Assembly (NCBI GenBank): GCA_964596685.1
Contig: CAZQVA010000013.1
Span: forward strand, 1 to 60,083
DNA from: CAZQVA01 sp964596685
GTDB lineage: Bacteria; Chlamydiota; Chlamydiia; Chlamydiales; VFKH01
Length of the DNA: 60,083 nucleotides
Direction of reading: 5' to 3'
Of this stretch, positions 18,315-27,152 are shown in pieces; the first letter of the stretch is position 1; every line of letters starts with the position of its first letter. The notes beneath the pieces are model-generated. The model was not told where the DNA came from, did no database searches, and worked only from the letters and a program-made list of their open reading frames with translations. Both the position numbers and the translations under genes were made by a program.

Positions 18315-19649
18315 TTAGGCTTTAGTTTTTAAGCCGCGTACATTCCATAAAGGAATCAGGACGAGGACGCAGACCGCAGCGCAGATCGCAAGGATTCCGA
18401 AAAAATCATCCCATCCAAGATCACGGATGACAATGCCCAATGGGTATCCTGCGACGGCAGCGCCGAGGTAGCCAAAGCAGCTAACAAATCCGTTAGCACT
18501 AGCAGCAGCTTTTTTATGTGAAAGTTCTACGGCGGCAACACCGATTAGCATTTGAGGGCCAAAGATGGCAAAGCCCGTAACAAAGAGTAGAGCGGCATCG
18601 AGAATGGGATAGCCATCGGGAACATAGAAAAAGCCTAATACAGCCGCTAATGCAAGAATACTAAACACCACATTGATAGGTCCTCGCTTACCTTTGCATA
18701 ACTTGTCAGAACTCCATCCAGCGAGTAAACCGCCTAAGAAGCCGCCAATCTCAAACCAACAAACAGAACCTGCGGCAGTTAATTGGGAGTAGCCTTTTTG
18801 TTTGACCAAGAAGAGAACAGTCCAATCATTTACCGCTTGACGAACAACGTAGACGAAGAAGTAGGAGATGGCAAGCACCCAGATATACTTATTAGTTAAA
18901 ATATAACGCACAAGAATCTCTTTTAAGGACAGCTCGCGGTTGATTTCTTCTTTTGAAGTCTCTGGCGGGTAGTCGTTGCGATATTCTTCTATGGGGGGTA
19001 AGCCAAGGGAAGGAGGAGTATCGCGTAGACGGTTGATGATGAAGAAACCCACAAAAATACAGAGAATACCTGGGCCAAACATTGCGGCTCTCCAGCCCCA
19101 TTCTTGTGCGAAAAAAGCAGCCACAAGGGGGATTAAAGCACCGCCAACATTATGAGATGTTGAACATACGCTCCACCAGACGCCACGCTCTTTTTGTGAG
19201 TACCAGTGTGTTAAAAGTTTTGCGCAAGGTGGCCATCCAAAGCCCTGAAACCAAGCGTTGAGTCCCCAAAAAATGGCAAAAAAGAGTAGAGAGGAAGAAA
19301 AGCCAAAGAAAATGTTCATGACGCCCGTGAGCATCAAACCAAAACCCATGAAGTAGCGAGGATTGGATCTATCTGATAAAACACCGCTTACAAACTTGCT
19401 TAGGCCATATGTTAAAGCCATCACAGTGGCAAGAAAGCCTAATTGCCCCTCGTCAAATCCGAGATTGTCCATTAAAGAGGGCATAGCAAATGTAAAACTT
19501 TTCCGCGTGAAATAAAAGAAGGTATACCCGATGTACATCGTATAGAACGTGCGCATACGCCAATACTTATACGTTTTATCGATGGTAGGACGATCTTGAA
19601 TTGGTTCAATAGTGGGTGCGGGTCGAAACAGTTGCCATATCGCGCTCAC
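18315..19649 (-). CDS. uhpC: Hexose-phosphate:phosphate antiporter, UhpC type
   Basis: 444 residues, twelve predicted membrane helices of the major facilitator superfamily, organophosphate:phosphate antiporter branch. Typical features are YIGYTFFYFTRKSFTFAMP in helix 1, LSKFVSGVLSDRSNPR after helix 2 and WGLNAWFQGFGWPPCAK in helix 4. In Chlamydia, UhpC imports glucose-6-phosphate from the host and lies next to dnaE, as here. Translation starts at a GTG with AGGAG seven bases upstream. A strong promoter lies at 19738-19766 and a palindrome at 19691-19718 sits in the leader. It heads the operon with dnaE, the TPR gene and the ABC exporter. Confidence 0.93.
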   Translation of the reverse strand: MSAIWQLFRPAPTIEPIQDRPTIDKTYKYWRMRTFYTMYIGYTFFYFTRKSFTFAMPSLMDNLGFDEGQLGFLATVMALTYGLSKFVSGVLSDRSNPRYFMGFGLMLTGVMNIFFGFSSSLLFFAIFWGLNAWFQGFGWPPCAKLLTHWYSQKERGVWWSVCSTSHNVGGALIPLVAAFFAQEWGWRAAMFGPGILCIFVGFFIINRLRDTPPSLGLPPIEEYRNDYPPETSKEEINRELSLKEILVRYILTNKYIWVLAISYFFVYVVRQAVNDWTVLFLVKQKGYSQLTAAGSVCWFEIGGFLGGLLAGWSSDKLCKGKRGPINVVFSILALAAVLGFFYVPDGYPILDAALLFVTGFAIFGPQMLIGVAAVELSHKKAAASANGFVSCFGYLGAAVAGYPLGIVIRDLGWDDFFGILAICAAVCVLVLIPLWNVRGLKTKA

Positions 19650-19690
19650 GAAATCTCTCCTTTACGAGTTACTCTCAGCGGTTTTGCCTC

Positions 19691-19718
19691 GTCATATTTT
19701 TTTTAAGACAAATATGAC
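19691..19718. promoter_or_regulatory. Inverted repeat in the uhpC leader
   Basis: GTCATATTT (19691-19699) and AAATATGAC (19710-19718) form a 9-bp perfect inverted repeat with a 10-nt spacer. It lies between the predicted uhpC transcription start (about 19731) and the ribosome site. It could be a dimeric repressor operator just downstream of the promoter, or an mRNA hairpin. Confidence 0.45.
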
Positions 19719-19737
19719 AACAGGCCGTGTGCGAGGT

Positions 19738-19766
19738 GTTATAATGCCATCGACGGACAAAGTCAA
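19738..19766 (-). promoter_or_regulatory. Promoter of the uhpC-dnaE operon
   Basis: On the minus strand TTGACT (19761-19766) is followed by a 17-bp spacer and TATAAC (19738-19743), a good match to the major sigma consensus. Transcription would start near 19731, giving a leader of about 80 nt before the uhpC GTG. Confidence 0.7.
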
Positions 19767-19836
19767 TGCTTTTTTCACGATTTTGAGTGCCTTACGCCGA
19801 TTATACATCACTCCTCCCTTTTCCTTTTCGACAAAT

Positions 19837-19866
19837 TTGCAAAATTAGTTCAGAGTACTGTATAAT
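19837..19866 (+). promoter_or_regulatory. Promoter of nusB-murB
   Basis: TTGCAA (19837-19842), an 18-bp spacer and a perfect TATAAT (19861-19866) preceded by a TG pair. Transcription would start near 19873, about 20 nt before the nusB GTG. It is divergent from the uhpC promoter. Confidence 0.75.
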
Positions 19867-19893
19867 GGACCCCATTACCGGAGTCAGTTCGAC

Positions 19894-20325
19894 GTGAGTC
19901 TTCCTCAAGAAAAATATCGCGAAGTGTTTTATCTTCTGCTCTTCTCCCATAATGCATGTGAGATTGATGATCTCATCCCTCTTGTGATGCAGACCTTAAA
20001 AGTTTCAAAGCGCCATGTCCTCTCTGCGCTCCTTCAAGTGCAGGATTTGGACACACATCTCAGTGAGATCGATCCCTTAATTGAAAAATTTGCGACAGAA
20101 TATGCTTTGGATCGTATTCAAAAAGCAGAATTGACAGTATTACGTCTTGCAACATATGAATTGTTGTATAAGAGGCAGGTTCCTGCTAAAGTGGTGCTAG
20201 CAGAGGCTGTACGCTTGGCGAAAAAATTCAGTACTCCCCAAGCATCCTCCTTTGTGAATGCTGTATTGGACCATATTTGTCATGATCACTTGGGATTCAC
20301 TTTTACGCCACCATCCTCTGAATGA
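19894..20325 (+). CDS. nusB: Transcription antitermination protein NusB
   Basis: 143 residues, all-helical, the usual NusB length. The conserved C-terminal block is clear (AELTVLRLATYELLY, VPAKVVLAEAVRLAKKFS, SSFVNAVLDHI). NusB with NusE binds boxA RNA and supports rRNA transcription. It starts at a GTG with GGAG about 10 nt upstream and is driven by the promoter at 19837-19866. Its 3' end overlaps murB, an arrangement I recall from Chlamydia (CT832/CT831). Confidence 0.93.
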   Translation: MSLPQEKYREVFYLLLFSHNACEIDDLIPLVMQTLKVSKRHVLSALLQVQDLDTHLSEIDPLIEKFATEYALDRIQKAELTVLRLATYELLYKRQVPAKVVLAEAVRLAKKFSTPQASSFVNAVLDHICHDHLGFTFTPPSSE

Positions 20326-21148
20326 ATTATCCACATTTCGCATTGGTGGATTAGCGACCTATTATGCTCCTGCATCCTCTATTGAAGAGATGCGGGGGCT
20401 TATTCTTTTTGCTCAAGAACACTCTCTTCCTTGGATCGTGATTGGCAAAGGATCAAATACGCTCTTTGCTGATGAAGGCTTTTTGGGACTTGTCATTGTC
20501 AACAAGATCGACCATATCATTCGCCATGGGGGAGTGTGGAAAGTTGGGGCTGGATATAGTTTTTCCCTTTTGGGGAAACAAAGTGCAAAAGCAGGCTACA
20601 AGGGATTAGAGTTTGCTTGTGGGATCCCTGCTAGTGTAGGGGGGGCTGTCTTCATGAATGCGGGTGCCAATGGTTCAGAAACAGCTGCTTCTCTTTATGA
20701 AGTTCTTTTTTTATCACCCGATGGTCAGTTGCAGACTTTTAAAAAAGAAGAGCTCGCATTTGCTTACCGGCATTCTCTCTTTCAGGAAATGCCAGGTGCA
20801 ATTGTTGAGGCAACATTTCATTTAATGCCCTGCTCGCTAGCGCGCAGCAGGCAAGAGGAGATCCTTAGTTATCGCATGAAAACTCAACCTTATGAGTATC
20901 CATCGATAGGTTGTATCTTCCGCAATGAGCCTGGATATTGTGCGGGTGCTCTTATTGAAGAGGCGGGATTAAAAGGGCGCTCAGTAGGGGGAGCTGCAGT
21001 TTCTACAAAGCATGCCAACTTCATCGTGAATAGGGGAAAAGCTACAGCAGGCGATGTGAATGCATTAATTGAAATCATTAAAAACGAGGTAGAATCTCGC
21101 TGTGGTGTTATCCTGAAAGAGGAAGTGCGTCGTTTGCCTCTTTTTTAG
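20282..21148 (+). CDS. murB: UDP-N-acetylenolpyruvoylglucosamine reductase
   Basis: 288 residues from the ATG at 20282; an ATG at 20258 would add eight residues. The chosen start puts about 19 residues before FRIGG, similar to other MurB proteins. MurB is an FAD enzyme that reduces enolpyruvyl-UDP-GlcNAc to UDP-MurNAc in peptidoglycan synthesis. FAD-binding features are VIGKGSNTLFAD and GIPASVGGAVFMNAGANG; PSIGCIFRNEPG carries a Cys where many type II enzymes have the proton-donating Ser. The 5' end overlaps nusB by 44 nt with no clear ribosome site, so translation is probably coupled. The 3' end overlaps the symporter gene by 41 bp. Confidence 0.93.
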   Translation: MITWDSLLRHHPLNELSTFRIGGLATYYAPASSIEEMRGLILFAQEHSLPWIVIGKGSNTLFADEGFLGLVIVNKIDHIIRHGGVWKVGAGYSFSLLGKQSAKAGYKGLEFACGIPASVGGAVFMNAGANGSETAASLYEVLFLSPDGQLQTFKKEELAFAYRHSLFQEMPGAIVEATFHLMPCSLARSRQEEILSYRMKTQPYEYPSIGCIFRNEPGYCAGALIEEAGLKGRSVGGAAVSTKHANFIVNRGKATAGDVNALIEIIKNEVESRCGVILKEEVRRLPLF

Positions 21149-22544
21149 TTGTAAGGGCTTCATACGCTGCACCAATCACATAAGATAATAAAGATCCCAA
21201 TCCCCCCCATGCAGCAGCTCCAAATAAAACATCTTCGTAGTGGAGTGCTGTTAGTAAATCTCTTTGTAAGATAATCACACCTAGCCATGTCCCAATTCCT
21301 CCAAAAACAGCTCCCCATGCGCCTTTGAGACTGCTCTTTTTGAGAAAAAGTGCCGCTGAAACAGGCACAAAAATCGCAATAAATAGGGTGGCTCCCGAGT
21401 GAACCATCATGTCAAAAATGGATTGTCCACTTAATGCAAGGCATAATGCTAAGAGAGCTAACAGTAAATTGACCAGACGTAGTAAACGAATTTTTCTTTT
21501 TTCTTCTTTAATGGGCCATAATTTGAGAAGAATGTTACGCGTAATTAAAGAAGTACCGGCTAAAAGATAACTGTCGGCTGTACTCATGATGGCTGAAAAG
21601 AGTCCACAGGCAAAGAGAGTAAAGAGTGCTGGAGAAAGATATTTTTCCGCCATTAAGGGGATCATCTGTTCGGGGTGAGCCATTTGTGGAAAAATATAAC
21701 GCCCCGCAATACCGATAAATAAGGGGATGAGACCTAAACAAAAGTAAATACCCCCAGCAGTGATAGCGCTTGTGCGCGCTACTTTTATGGAACGACTTGC
21801 CATCGAACGTTGCAGGAGATCTTGCCCCATAATTGCACCCAGCGCTGTAAGCAGAATTCTTCCTGCATAGGATTGCCAATTAGCTCCGTCATGGGGAACA
21901 AGGTTGGAAAATTCACTCAAAAACGCATTGACGGCAAGATTAGGGTCGGGTAGTTGTTCGAAGGTAACGGGTAAGATAAGTATTAGCCCTGCGACGAGAA
22001 GCCCCATCTGAATAAAATCTGTAATCGTTACCGCCCACATCCCCCCAGAAATAGTATAGGTTAGGACAATTAGGGATCCGATTAAAACCCCCAGTGTGGT
22101 ACTTCCTCCAAATACGGCATGAAAAACATAACCCATGGCGAGCATTTGAGAGGCTAAAGTGCCGATGTAGAAGGGGATCATCATGGCAGTGGTGACGCGC
22201 TCAAAGCGGCCGCCATAGACCTTTTCAAGGAGATCTGAGATGGTTAAAAGGCCCATACGGCGAAAAGGAGCTGCAAAAAAAAGACCTGCGATAACCAGGG
22301 CTAATGAACAGCCAAAAGGATCGGAAAGAACGCCGTAAAATCCTTGTGAATATACGGTTCCCGATACCCCCATGCAAGATCCGGCGCCAAACCATGTGGC
22401 AACGATGGTGGGTACAGCAAGAAAAAAGGGAAGGCGTCGACCTGCGATGAGGTAGTCTTCCATCGTCTTGACGCGTCGGCTCGCAAAATAACCGATAGCC
22501 ATCATCAAAGAAAAATAAAGACTTATACCAATAATGAAATTCAT
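21108..22544 (-). CDS. Sodium:solute symporter family transporter
   Basis: 478 residues with about 13 hydrophobic segments. Family features include ATWFGAGSCMGVSG in the second helix, the SGGMWAVTITDFIQ motif in the middle (the SSS signature region) and CGLFSAIMSTADSYLLAGTSL. Members import sugars, amino acids or vitamins with Na+; this substrate is unknown. The end overlaps murB by 41 bp. No Shine-Dalgarno precedes the ATG, but TTTAAT lies 7 nt upstream (see 22552-22580), suggesting a leaderless message. Confidence 0.88.
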   Translation of the reverse strand: MNFIIGISLYFSLMMAIGYFASRRVKTMEDYLIAGRRLPFFLAVPTIVATWFGAGSCMGVSGTVYSQGFYGVLSDPFGCSLALVIAGLFFAAPFRRMGLLTISDLLEKVYGGRFERVTTAMMIPFYIGTLASQMLAMGYVFHAVFGGSTTLGVLIGSLIVLTYTISGGMWAVTITDFIQMGLLVAGLILILPVTFEQLPDPNLAVNAFLSEFSNLVPHDGANWQSYAGRILLTALGAIMGQDLLQRSMASRSIKVARTSAITAGGIYFCLGLIPLFIGIAGRYIFPQMAHPEQMIPLMAEKYLSPALFTLFACGLFSAIMSTADSYLLAGTSLITRNILLKLWPIKEEKRKIRLLRLVNLLLALLALCLALSGQSIFDMMVHSGATLFIAIFVPVSAALFLKKSSLKGAWGAVFGGIGTWLGVIILQRDLLTALHYEDVLFGAAAWGGLGSLLSYVIGAAYEALTTKKEANDALPLSG

Positions 22545-22551
22545 TTCGAAT

Positions 22552-22580
22552 ATTAAAACTTAAAAAGTTCAATACTTCAA
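22552..22580 (-). promoter_or_regulatory. Possible promoter for a leaderless symporter mRNA
   Basis: TTGAAG (22575-22580), 17-bp spacer, TTTAAT (22552-22557) on the minus strand, then 7 nt to the ATG. The -35 overlaps the stop of the upstream gene. The match is moderate. Confidence 0.45.
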
Positions 22581-23095
22581 GAAGTAATTTTTTCTTTTGG
22601 TACAGATTGTTGGTCAATATTTTCTTTGAGGTTCTTTAATTGTTCAAGTTCTTGATGCTCTGAAAGGTTTTCAAAAACAGGTCTATTTTTCTCTGAAAGA
22701 TCTCGATGCTTAGTTGCGAGGTTACTAATGCGTTTAGCCAAAGCTGGAATATCATGCTGCTTGACTTTGTATTCAGCAACATGGTGTCCGACAAGGGATC
22801 CAGCAAGAATACTGCCCGCTGTGGCGCCCAAGGCAAGCCCTATTGGATTGCCAGCTAGAAATAAAAAAAATGCAGCGGTAGCGCCTATACCTGCTGCAAG
22901 TCCGACAGCAGCCATGACTTTAGAGGCGACTTCTGCTGCTTGAGATGTCTTGGCAAACTTTTGAAGCTTTTCCGGTGTTAGGGGCACAACCTCATGATTC
23001 TGCCCGTTCACTGTGATGAATCCCATTTCTTTGGCTAGTCGATATTCATTTCTCGTATCAATAGCCAGGGCTGTTGGATTAGGTGAGGATGCCAT
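22577..23095 (-). CDS. Candidate inclusion-membrane (Inc-like) protein
   Basis: 172 residues from the ATG at 23093-23095, which has GGAG 9 nt upstream; an ATG five codons earlier lacks a ribosome site. The notable feature is a bilobed hydrophobic domain at about residues 55-105 (VMAAVGLAAGIGATAAFFLF, a short NPIGLA turn, then ATAGSILAGSLVG) flanked by soluble ends and with no signal peptide. That layout is the hallmark of chlamydial Inc proteins, T3SS substrates inserted in the inclusion membrane. The C-terminal region is charged and helical (HQELEQLKNLKENID). Sequence alone does not prove secretion. Confidence 0.55.
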   Translation of the reverse strand: MASSPNPTALAIDTRNEYRLAKEMGFITVNGQNHEVVPLTPEKLQKFAKTSQAAEVASKVMAAVGLAAGIGATAAFFLFLAGNPIGLALGATAGSILAGSLVGHHVAEYKVKQHDIPALAKRISNLATKHRDLSEKNRPVFENLSEHQELEQLKNLKENIDQQSVPKEKITS

Positions 23096-23144
23096 GAGGG
23101 TTTGCTCCATATAACTTTTTTCGCAGTATACACAAAACAGTTAT

Positions 23145-24347
23145 TTAACGTGATCGAGACTTTTCCTGGACTTTACAGGCAGTATATACGTCATCGGGAG
23201 TAATCTTTTGAATGCACTCCATCGTGTTACAACCATCTGTGCGATAGCAAGGGTAACAGGGGGTTTGATGAAGATGAATGGTTTGGTGGGAATTAAATGG
23301 GGCCCATTGTGCAATAGGGTGAATTCCAGTGAAAAGCAGATTGGCGGGAGTGCCAAAAGCGCCAGCGATATGGCCTGCTACCGTGTCTACGCTAAATAAG
23401 CGCTTTGTAGATGCAATTAAAGTAACAAATTCTTGTAGGGCAAGTTGGTTAGCCAGATCAATCACATGCGGATGGTGCATTTTTACTTGTGCAATTTGTG
23501 CTTGTTCTTTTTCGCCATGACCCGTCATTACAATCGTCTCTTGACGTAATTTGTCAACTAGCTCAGTCCAATTATTCAAGGCCCATTCCTTGATTGTGCT
23601 TCCAGAACCCATATGGATGATAATAAATTGACCCTCTGTAAGTTTTAATTTCTTTAAGAGGACTTCTTTCGGGATGTGAATCGGCAGAGTTGGGTGTAGA
23701 TCGGAGTTGTCAATGGGTAAACAGGGGGTAAACAATGCAGCAAAATAATGTGCAGCGGAGAGGTTATAGGGGCGCCATATTTGGGGATGGGTGTGTAATG
23801 AGCTCAACCCAGCAGAGCTATACCCTGTCGTATAGGGAATTTGTGCTTTCCATAAAAGTGGTGCAGCTGAGGGGAAGTAGTAACAGAGATCAAAGGCCAT
23901 GTCATATTTAATGGCTTTTAACTCTGCAAGGCATTGCTTTTTCATTTGCCGATAACGGCGCCATTTAGTTTTAAGAGACGTCTTGCTTCGATTGATTTTC
24001 CAATGGTCTAAAATATGGATATGATCGACTAAAGGGTGATTTTCAATTAAGGGGAAAGCCCAAGAAGCTATTAAAAGGCCAATTTTGATGGATGGGTAAC
24101 GTTTTTTAATAGCAGGTAGTAAGGCTGTGGTCATAACTACATCTCCTAACTGCGCAATATTGGCCAATAATATGCATTGAGGTGCTGCTGGAGGGGGAGA
24201 CTTTTTGACTAAAAAAGGGCGCAAAATATGAAGCGCTTGATCAAATAAGGTGATAAGGCGATTGGCAAGGGGATTACGGATGAGTAAATGGCCGACAAGT
24301 GGGCTTGTGTAGGCTTTTGGAGGATCGTTGGAGGAAAATCGCGCCAT
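23145..24347 (-). CDS. Glycosyltransferase family 9 (heptosyltransferase-like)
   Basis: 400 residues with a two-domain GT-B layout. LLANIAQLGDVVMTTALLPAI matches the family's N-terminal nucleotide-sugar region; IIHMGSGSTIKEWALNNW, VDTVAGHIAGAFGTPANLLF and the Cys-rich PCYPCYRTDGC region follow the heptosyltransferase pattern. GT9 enzymes add heptose or other sugars to the lipopolysaccharide core; the acceptor here is unknown. The ATG lacks a Shine-Dalgarno and lies only 9 nt after the -10 box of a very good promoter (24357-24385), so the message is probably leaderless. Confidence 0.88.
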   Translation of the reverse strand: MARFSSNDPPKAYTSPLVGHLLIRNPLANRLITLFDQALHILRPFLVKKSPPPAAPQCILLANIAQLGDVVMTTALLPAIKKRYPSIKIGLLIASWAFPLIENHPLVDHIHILDHWKINRSKTSLKTKWRRYRQMKKQCLAELKAIKYDMAFDLCYYFPSAAPLLWKAQIPYTTGYSSAGLSSLHTHPQIWRPYNLSAAHYFAALFTPCLPIDNSDLHPTLPIHIPKEVLLKKLKLTEGQFIIIHMGSGSTIKEWALNNWTELVDKLRQETIVMTGHGEKEQAQIAQVKMHHPHVIDLANQLALQEFVTLIASTKRLFSVDTVAGHIAGAFGTPANLLFTGIHPIAQWAPFNSHQTIHLHQTPCYPCYRTDGCNTMECIQKITPDDVYTACKVQEKSRSR

Positions 24348-24356
24348 GGTAAAAAA

Positions 24357-24385
24357 ATCGTAACAGGGTGTAGTGGTTCTGTCAA
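24357..24385 (-). promoter_or_regulatory. Promoter directly before the GT9 gene (leaderless)
   Basis: On the minus strand a perfect TTGACA (24380-24385), a 17-bp spacer and TACGAT (24357-24362). Only 9 nt separate the -10 box from the ATG at 24345-24347, so the transcript would begin 2-4 nt before the start codon. Confidence 0.65.
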
Positions 24386-24423
24386 CATTTTTTACATGTT
24401 GTATAAGGCTCTAAAATCCAGTG

Positions 24424-25737
24424 TTAGCGCGGGAGAAGGGGTTCTTTTGGGGTGGCAAGACCGAGGGCGTGCTCAGCTCCTGTGCGAAGTAGACGATAAA
24501 GAATAAATAGGAGGAAGAAGGGAAGGCTGATGGCACCGAGGAGCATATGGAGGCTTGTAAGAACAATGCGAGCGAAGCGTTTGTGTTCGGTCTGGGGGCT
24601 GCTTTTATACATTGTTACTTGATCCATGCCTGTAAAAACGCGAGCATGAGAGGGAATCGGCGCTTGGCGCTCTTGTGGAATGATGCGCGTGATATTTACG
24701 TTCTCACCCTTTGGGAATGCCCCCATTGTGGGGACAAGGTCATTGTCTTGATAATAAATATTTATTGGCATGTTGGAGCGCTCAGGATAGTCCCATGGGT
24801 ATAATCCTGCGGGATTAAAGGTCCATGCATGCTTTAAAGAAGGATGCTTTGTATTGCTGAGATGAAGAGCCAGTGCTCCGCCTAGACTATGTCCAAAAAT
24901 TTCAGTCTGTGGATTGGAGTCCAGCCATTTTTCTAGTTGTGTTTTGCCGAAAAGGAAGGGCTTTCCTCCCACAGACATCCCGGGGGTGGCATCCGCGAAG
25001 AGTGTGAGTAAGAAGCCGCTACCTGTCGGGTAGCTCGTTCCTAAAAAGGAGATCAGAGAGGGGCCTCCATCCACTGTTGTCAAACCAAGTGCTGTGATGG
25101 GGGAACCTAGCCATCGGGGCGTTAGTTCGAAAACTTTATCCAGTTTATAGGTGCATGCCTTCCATGCGCCATCCACTTTTTGAGGAATGTTGAAGCTTTC
25201 ACCTACAGGTGGGTAAAAATAGGGTAAAAGGGCAATAATATTGCCAACATAGGCTTGATAGACGGTTTCTTCTTTTTCGTCCTGCGGCGGATTATCGCAA
25301 CAGTGCTGTAAGGAGCTTTTTAATACTTCACGCATCTCCTGCAGATGTGTTGGGTCTTTCTTGAGGAGGAAGGGAGCGATGGCCTCTTTAGAAAGAAATT
25401 CCTTTTGCATTTCCCCTTGACCAATCAAGTAGTTCGCCATTTGAGGGGCCAGACTTGTTGCAGGCGGTGAAGTAGGTTGGATGCCAGGGCCATGATATAC
25501 GGCATCAAAGGCAGTTGTTAGTTTTTGAAGGGACTCTGCTGAAACTCCTTTTTTAGACCACTTAAAATGGTGTTCTTTGGCAATGTGATTCCAGGTTCTT
25601 TGAAAGGCAAAATCGCTTTTAAAGGCGTAATGATTTTTGAAAAGCTCAAGAAGGTGTTGCTGCTCCTCTTTACCTTTTCCAAGAATGGTTGTTGGAGAAA
25701 GTCGTGGTAATTCGCTTAAGTTGTTGATCAATGACAT
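24424..25737 (-). CDS. Lipase-like alpha/beta hydrolase with C-terminal membrane segment
   Basis: 437 residues, no signal peptide. FGHSLGGALALHLS contains the GxSxG nucleophile elbow of class 3 type lipases, and downstream QDNDLVPTMGAFP and a His (PSHARVFTGMD) are plausible acid and base residues. A hydrophobic segment near residues 395-415 (MLLGAISLPFFLLFILYRLL) could anchor the C-terminus. Related GHSLGG proteins in Chlamydiae include proposed secreted lipases, so a T3SS effector acting on host or inclusion lipids is plausible but unproven. The start overlaps the end of the upstream gene by 10 nt, so the two form an operon. Confidence 0.7.
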   Translation of the reverse strand: MSLINNLSELPRLSPTTILGKGKEEQQHLLELFKNHYAFKSDFAFQRTWNHIAKEHHFKWSKKGVSAESLQKLTTAFDAVYHGPGIQPTSPPATSLAPQMANYLIGQGEMQKEFLSKEAIAPFLLKKDPTHLQEMREVLKSSLQHCCDNPPQDEKEETVYQAYVGNIIALLPYFYPPVGESFNIPQKVDGAWKACTYKLDKVFELTPRWLGSPITALGLTTVDGGPSLISFLGTSYPTGSGFLLTLFADATPGMSVGGKPFLFGKTQLEKWLDSNPQTEIFGHSLGGALALHLSNTKHPSLKHAWTFNPAGLYPWDYPERSNMPINIYYQDNDLVPTMGAFPKGENVNITRIIPQERQAPIPSHARVFTGMDQVTMYKSSPQTEHKRFARIVLTSLHMLLGAISLPFFLLFILYRLLRTGAEHALGLATPKEPLLPR

Positions 25738-27152
25738 TGCAAGACTATAAGGTGAGTAGGTTCAGAGGCATTTGCGTAGTGAGAAAGTAGCTGTTTAAAA
25801 AGCGGTGTGGGGTCAGTAGCAAAGGCAAGTCCTGTATTGGGATCAAAAAGACGAACCAGAGAGCCCTCCTTATTAAGAGCTAAGAGGCGTTCATTGATTT
25901 GCAGTAGATAGGTGCCATCATTTAACTGAGAGAGAAGCGTAGCTCCACGACTAGGTATACAGTTTCTCTGATCGATGATTTGTTCATATGTAATGCCAGC
26001 CGCTTGTAAGCAAGTAGCAAGGGCCTCTTGCTTTAGGTTCTCGTCTTTTTCGTTGCTATTGCATCCGGGAGGCCATTTGCGATCCAGTTCTAGAATCAAG
26101 TGATACTGTTCGCTTGAAAGTGGGGGATAGGGGCCTAACTGCCATTTATCTAGTAGAGTGCGCCGAAGGGATTTAGAGGTAGATTCTGGATCGGATTGAA
26201 ATTGTGTTAGGACTTCTTCAAATAACGACTGAGCATATTCAGGAGGTAAGGGGGTTTTTTTGAGCAAAAAATCTTCGTAAGCTTGTAGTTCACGAGGGTT
26301 TATCTTTGTATAGTAGCCCCGCGCTTCGTCATAAACCGATTGCCATTGAAGTGCTTGCAGAGAGGCGCCTTTTTTTAAGTCATCTCCGAGTGCACTCCAA
26401 TCAGTAATGGGCGTTTTTAGAGCAGCCTGTATAAATTGCAGGACAAAACCGACGGAATTTTTAAGAGGGCGTAAAAAAAGATGTCTTGGAACCGACAACC
26501 CTTGCGCACTTAAATGTTGAACAAATGGGGCTGGATTTAGTGGTTGCTGCCAACTTTCAACACAAGTATCGATCAGTTCTCTTTTGCAAGTATTGATCAC
26601 AGGGATGGTGCGCGTGTTTTTTGGAAATGGTTTTGAGAGGGGTAAGCGATTAAAAATGCGCTTAGTTATATTATAAGCTGAGTAGGCGATATGCGCGAAA
26701 GGGCGATCAAGGATGCTTTCTTCAGGCACAGGTCCTTCATAAGGGAATTCTGTGTGAGCTTCGTTTTTAAAAATCCTTTTTTGCCCAAGATCTGTCACGC
26801 GACTTGCTAGCAGTGGATTGGTGGGTTCTTTAACATAGGAATGGAGAGCGCGCACCTCTTTGCTACATTGAGCAATTGCCGCGCAAAATAGGCCTGCAAT
26901 TGTTCCTGGAATTAAAAAAAGTATGTTTTTTAATGTTTCTTTAGATGTATATGGTTCTAAAGAGGTTTGCAGAGTAAGAGAGCTAGTAGCGGATCTATTT
27001 AGTGTGTGATGTTGAGTCTCTTTAGTAATATTAAAAAATTTATGCAGCACGCCTCTCAATGGGCTAAAACAGGTATAGGCCGCTCTGTCTGCCGTTAGGC
27101 CAAGTGAATGAGATGCATTTGTATCCTCGATGCGATTAAATAATTGAAACAT
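25728..27152 (-). CDS. Large protein of unknown function, possible C58-like C-terminus
   Basis: 474 residues from the ATG at 27150-27152; the frame continues upstream through repeat B2, but AAGGATCAT directly before this ATG is the likely ribosome site, supplied by the repeat end. One hydrophobic segment lies near residues 75-95 (ILFLIPGTIAGLFCAAIAQC). The C-terminal part, LVRLFDPNTGLAF, resembles the FDPN.G motif of YopT/C58 cysteine proteases, but I cannot identify the matching His or Cys with confidence. It is coupled to the lipase-like gene. A secreted effector or membrane-linked role is possible. Confidence 0.55.
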   Translation of the reverse strand: MFQLFNRIEDTNASHSLGLTADRAAYTCFSPLRGVLHKFFNITKETQHHTLNRSATSSLTLQTSLEPYTSKETLKNILFLIPGTIAGLFCAAIAQCSKEVRALHSYVKEPTNPLLASRVTDLGQKRIFKNEAHTEFPYEGPVPEESILDRPFAHIAYSAYNITKRIFNRLPLSKPFPKNTRTIPVINTCKRELIDTCVESWQQPLNPAPFVQHLSAQGLSVPRHLFLRPLKNSVGFVLQFIQAALKTPITDWSALGDDLKKGASLQALQWQSVYDEARGYYTKINPRELQAYEDFLLKKTPLPPEYAQSLFEEVLTQFQSDPESTSKSLRRTLLDKWQLGPYPPLSSEQYHLILELDRKWPPGCNSNEKDENLKQEALATCLQAAGITYEQIIDQRNCIPSRGATLLSQLNDGTYLLQINERLLALNKEGSLVRLFDPNTGLAFATDPTPLFKQLLSHYANASEPTHLIVLQCH

